Shown here: positions 63,730 to 64,000 of the stretch, one piece after another
Position numbering within the stretch: position 1 is the stretch's first letter
How the letters are laid out: every line of letters starts with the position of its first letter
From: JANWZL01 sp037445185
GTDB lineage: Bacteria; Pseudomonadota; Gammaproteobacteria; Burkholderiales; Thiobacillaceae
Reading direction: 5' to 3'
Length of the DNA stretch: 64,000 nt
Assembly (NCBI GenBank): GCA_037445185.1
Contig: JBBIKZ010000001.1
Span: 1 to 64,000 of the forward strand
The notes under the pieces: generated by a model
Told to the model about the DNA's origin: nothing
What the model saw: the letters and a program-made list of their open reading frames with translations, nothing else
Database searches by the model: none
Made by a program: the position numbers and the translations under genes

Positions 63730-64000
63730 ATGAGCATCATCGAAAAGGCCGCGGGCAAGCTCGGTGCCGACTACCAGACCCCACCCGTGCCGCCCGCCGC
63801 CGGCAGCGACGTCGCGCGCGAGCGAGCGCTGATCGAGGAATCCATCGAACGGGCCGCGGCCTCCTTCGGGGAGGTGACCGCGCGGCCGGCCAGGAGGACG
63901 CCTGCCCCGGATGACGACGGACCGACCACGGTCTGGGGGGGCACCTCGCGTAAGGTTTCGATCGACGTGCAGCGGCTCAAGGCGATGGGCATGGTCACCC
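63730..64000 (+). CDS. XrtA-associated tyrosine autokinase, 5' part
   Basis: The first 90 codons from ATG 63730, after GAGGAGAAC; the gene continues past the window. MSIIEKAAGKLG is the typical start of this BY-kinase group; the Walker motifs would lie outside. Position after the chain-length determinant supports the call. Confidence 0.8.
   Translation, partial: MSIIEKAAGKLGADYQTPPVPPAAGSDVARERALIEESIERAAASFGEVTARPARRTPAPDDDGPTTVWGGTSRKVSIDVQRLKAMGMVT

Overview
The window is GC-rich chromosomal DNA, probably from a motile betaproteobacterium. The evidence is gene order rather than any marker gene: argH | LytS/LytTR pair | hemC-hemD-hemX-hemY; cyaY | lptM-lysA; a mannose-type EIIA-HPr-EI cluster; algH-ruvX-pyrR-pyrB-pyrX; and the start of an exosortase (XrtA/PEP-CTERM) exopolysaccharide operon. 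I found no rRNA, tRNA or CRISPR array.

Layout. 1-590: an insertion-sequence edge (3' end of an IS transposase joined to a tnpB remnant). 592-2757: ovoA (ovothiol synthesis). 2758-4032: decayed DNA with a PIN-toxin remnant, two short inverted-repeat elements, a hicA-like toxin gene split by one of them, and a truncated SulP permease. 4297-17408: grxD, then a chemotaxis operon (MCP, cheY, cheA interrupted by an in-frame amber codon, cheW, PAS-MCP, cheR, cheD, cheB) followed by an anti-sigma antagonist and a receiver/SpoIIE phosphatase. A near-consensus FliA (sigma-28) promoter precedes the first MCP. 17424-19949: regulatory PTS. 20143-24952: a giant FAD/Fe-S oxidoreductase, a Uma2 protein and a HIT protein. 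24900-26964: phoR-phoB with a candidate Pho box. 27161-36667: housekeeping genes (argB, rho, trxA, fdxA, nadA, hda, a glycosyltransferase-like gene, a thioredoxin, a histone-H1-like gene, lysA, lptM). 36741-49241: cyaY, two cyclic-nucleotide-fold proteins, argH, LytS/LytTR, a periplasmic thioredoxin, the heme genes, a flavin/[2Fe-2S] reductase, an epimerase, a DUF1343 protein and a DOMON-like protein. 49238-57382: photolyase, algH, ruvX, pyrR, pyrB, an inactive dihydroorotase homologue, and a Lon-like protease. 57379-61263: a Usp-like protein, a NodIJ-type ABC exporter, a hydrolase, a ferredoxin and a MazG-like protein. 61485-64000: the first three genes of the XrtA exopolysaccharide operon; the third runs off the window.

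The most distinctive feature is many small non-coding palindromic elements (about 100-380 bp), several with clear target duplications. One sits between the STAS gene and its probable phosphatase partner, one inside hicA, one after fdxA and one before the Lon-like gene. A second family of palindromes built on CAGGTTACAGG-like units sits at gene boundaries. Several conserved genes are also altered: cheA carries an amber stop, hemY is half length, and pyrB and an epimerase gene carry in-frame inserts. I see no complete new defence or secretion system; the points most worth checking are the split cheA, the disrupted phosphatase module, the paired cNMP-fold proteins and the repeat families.
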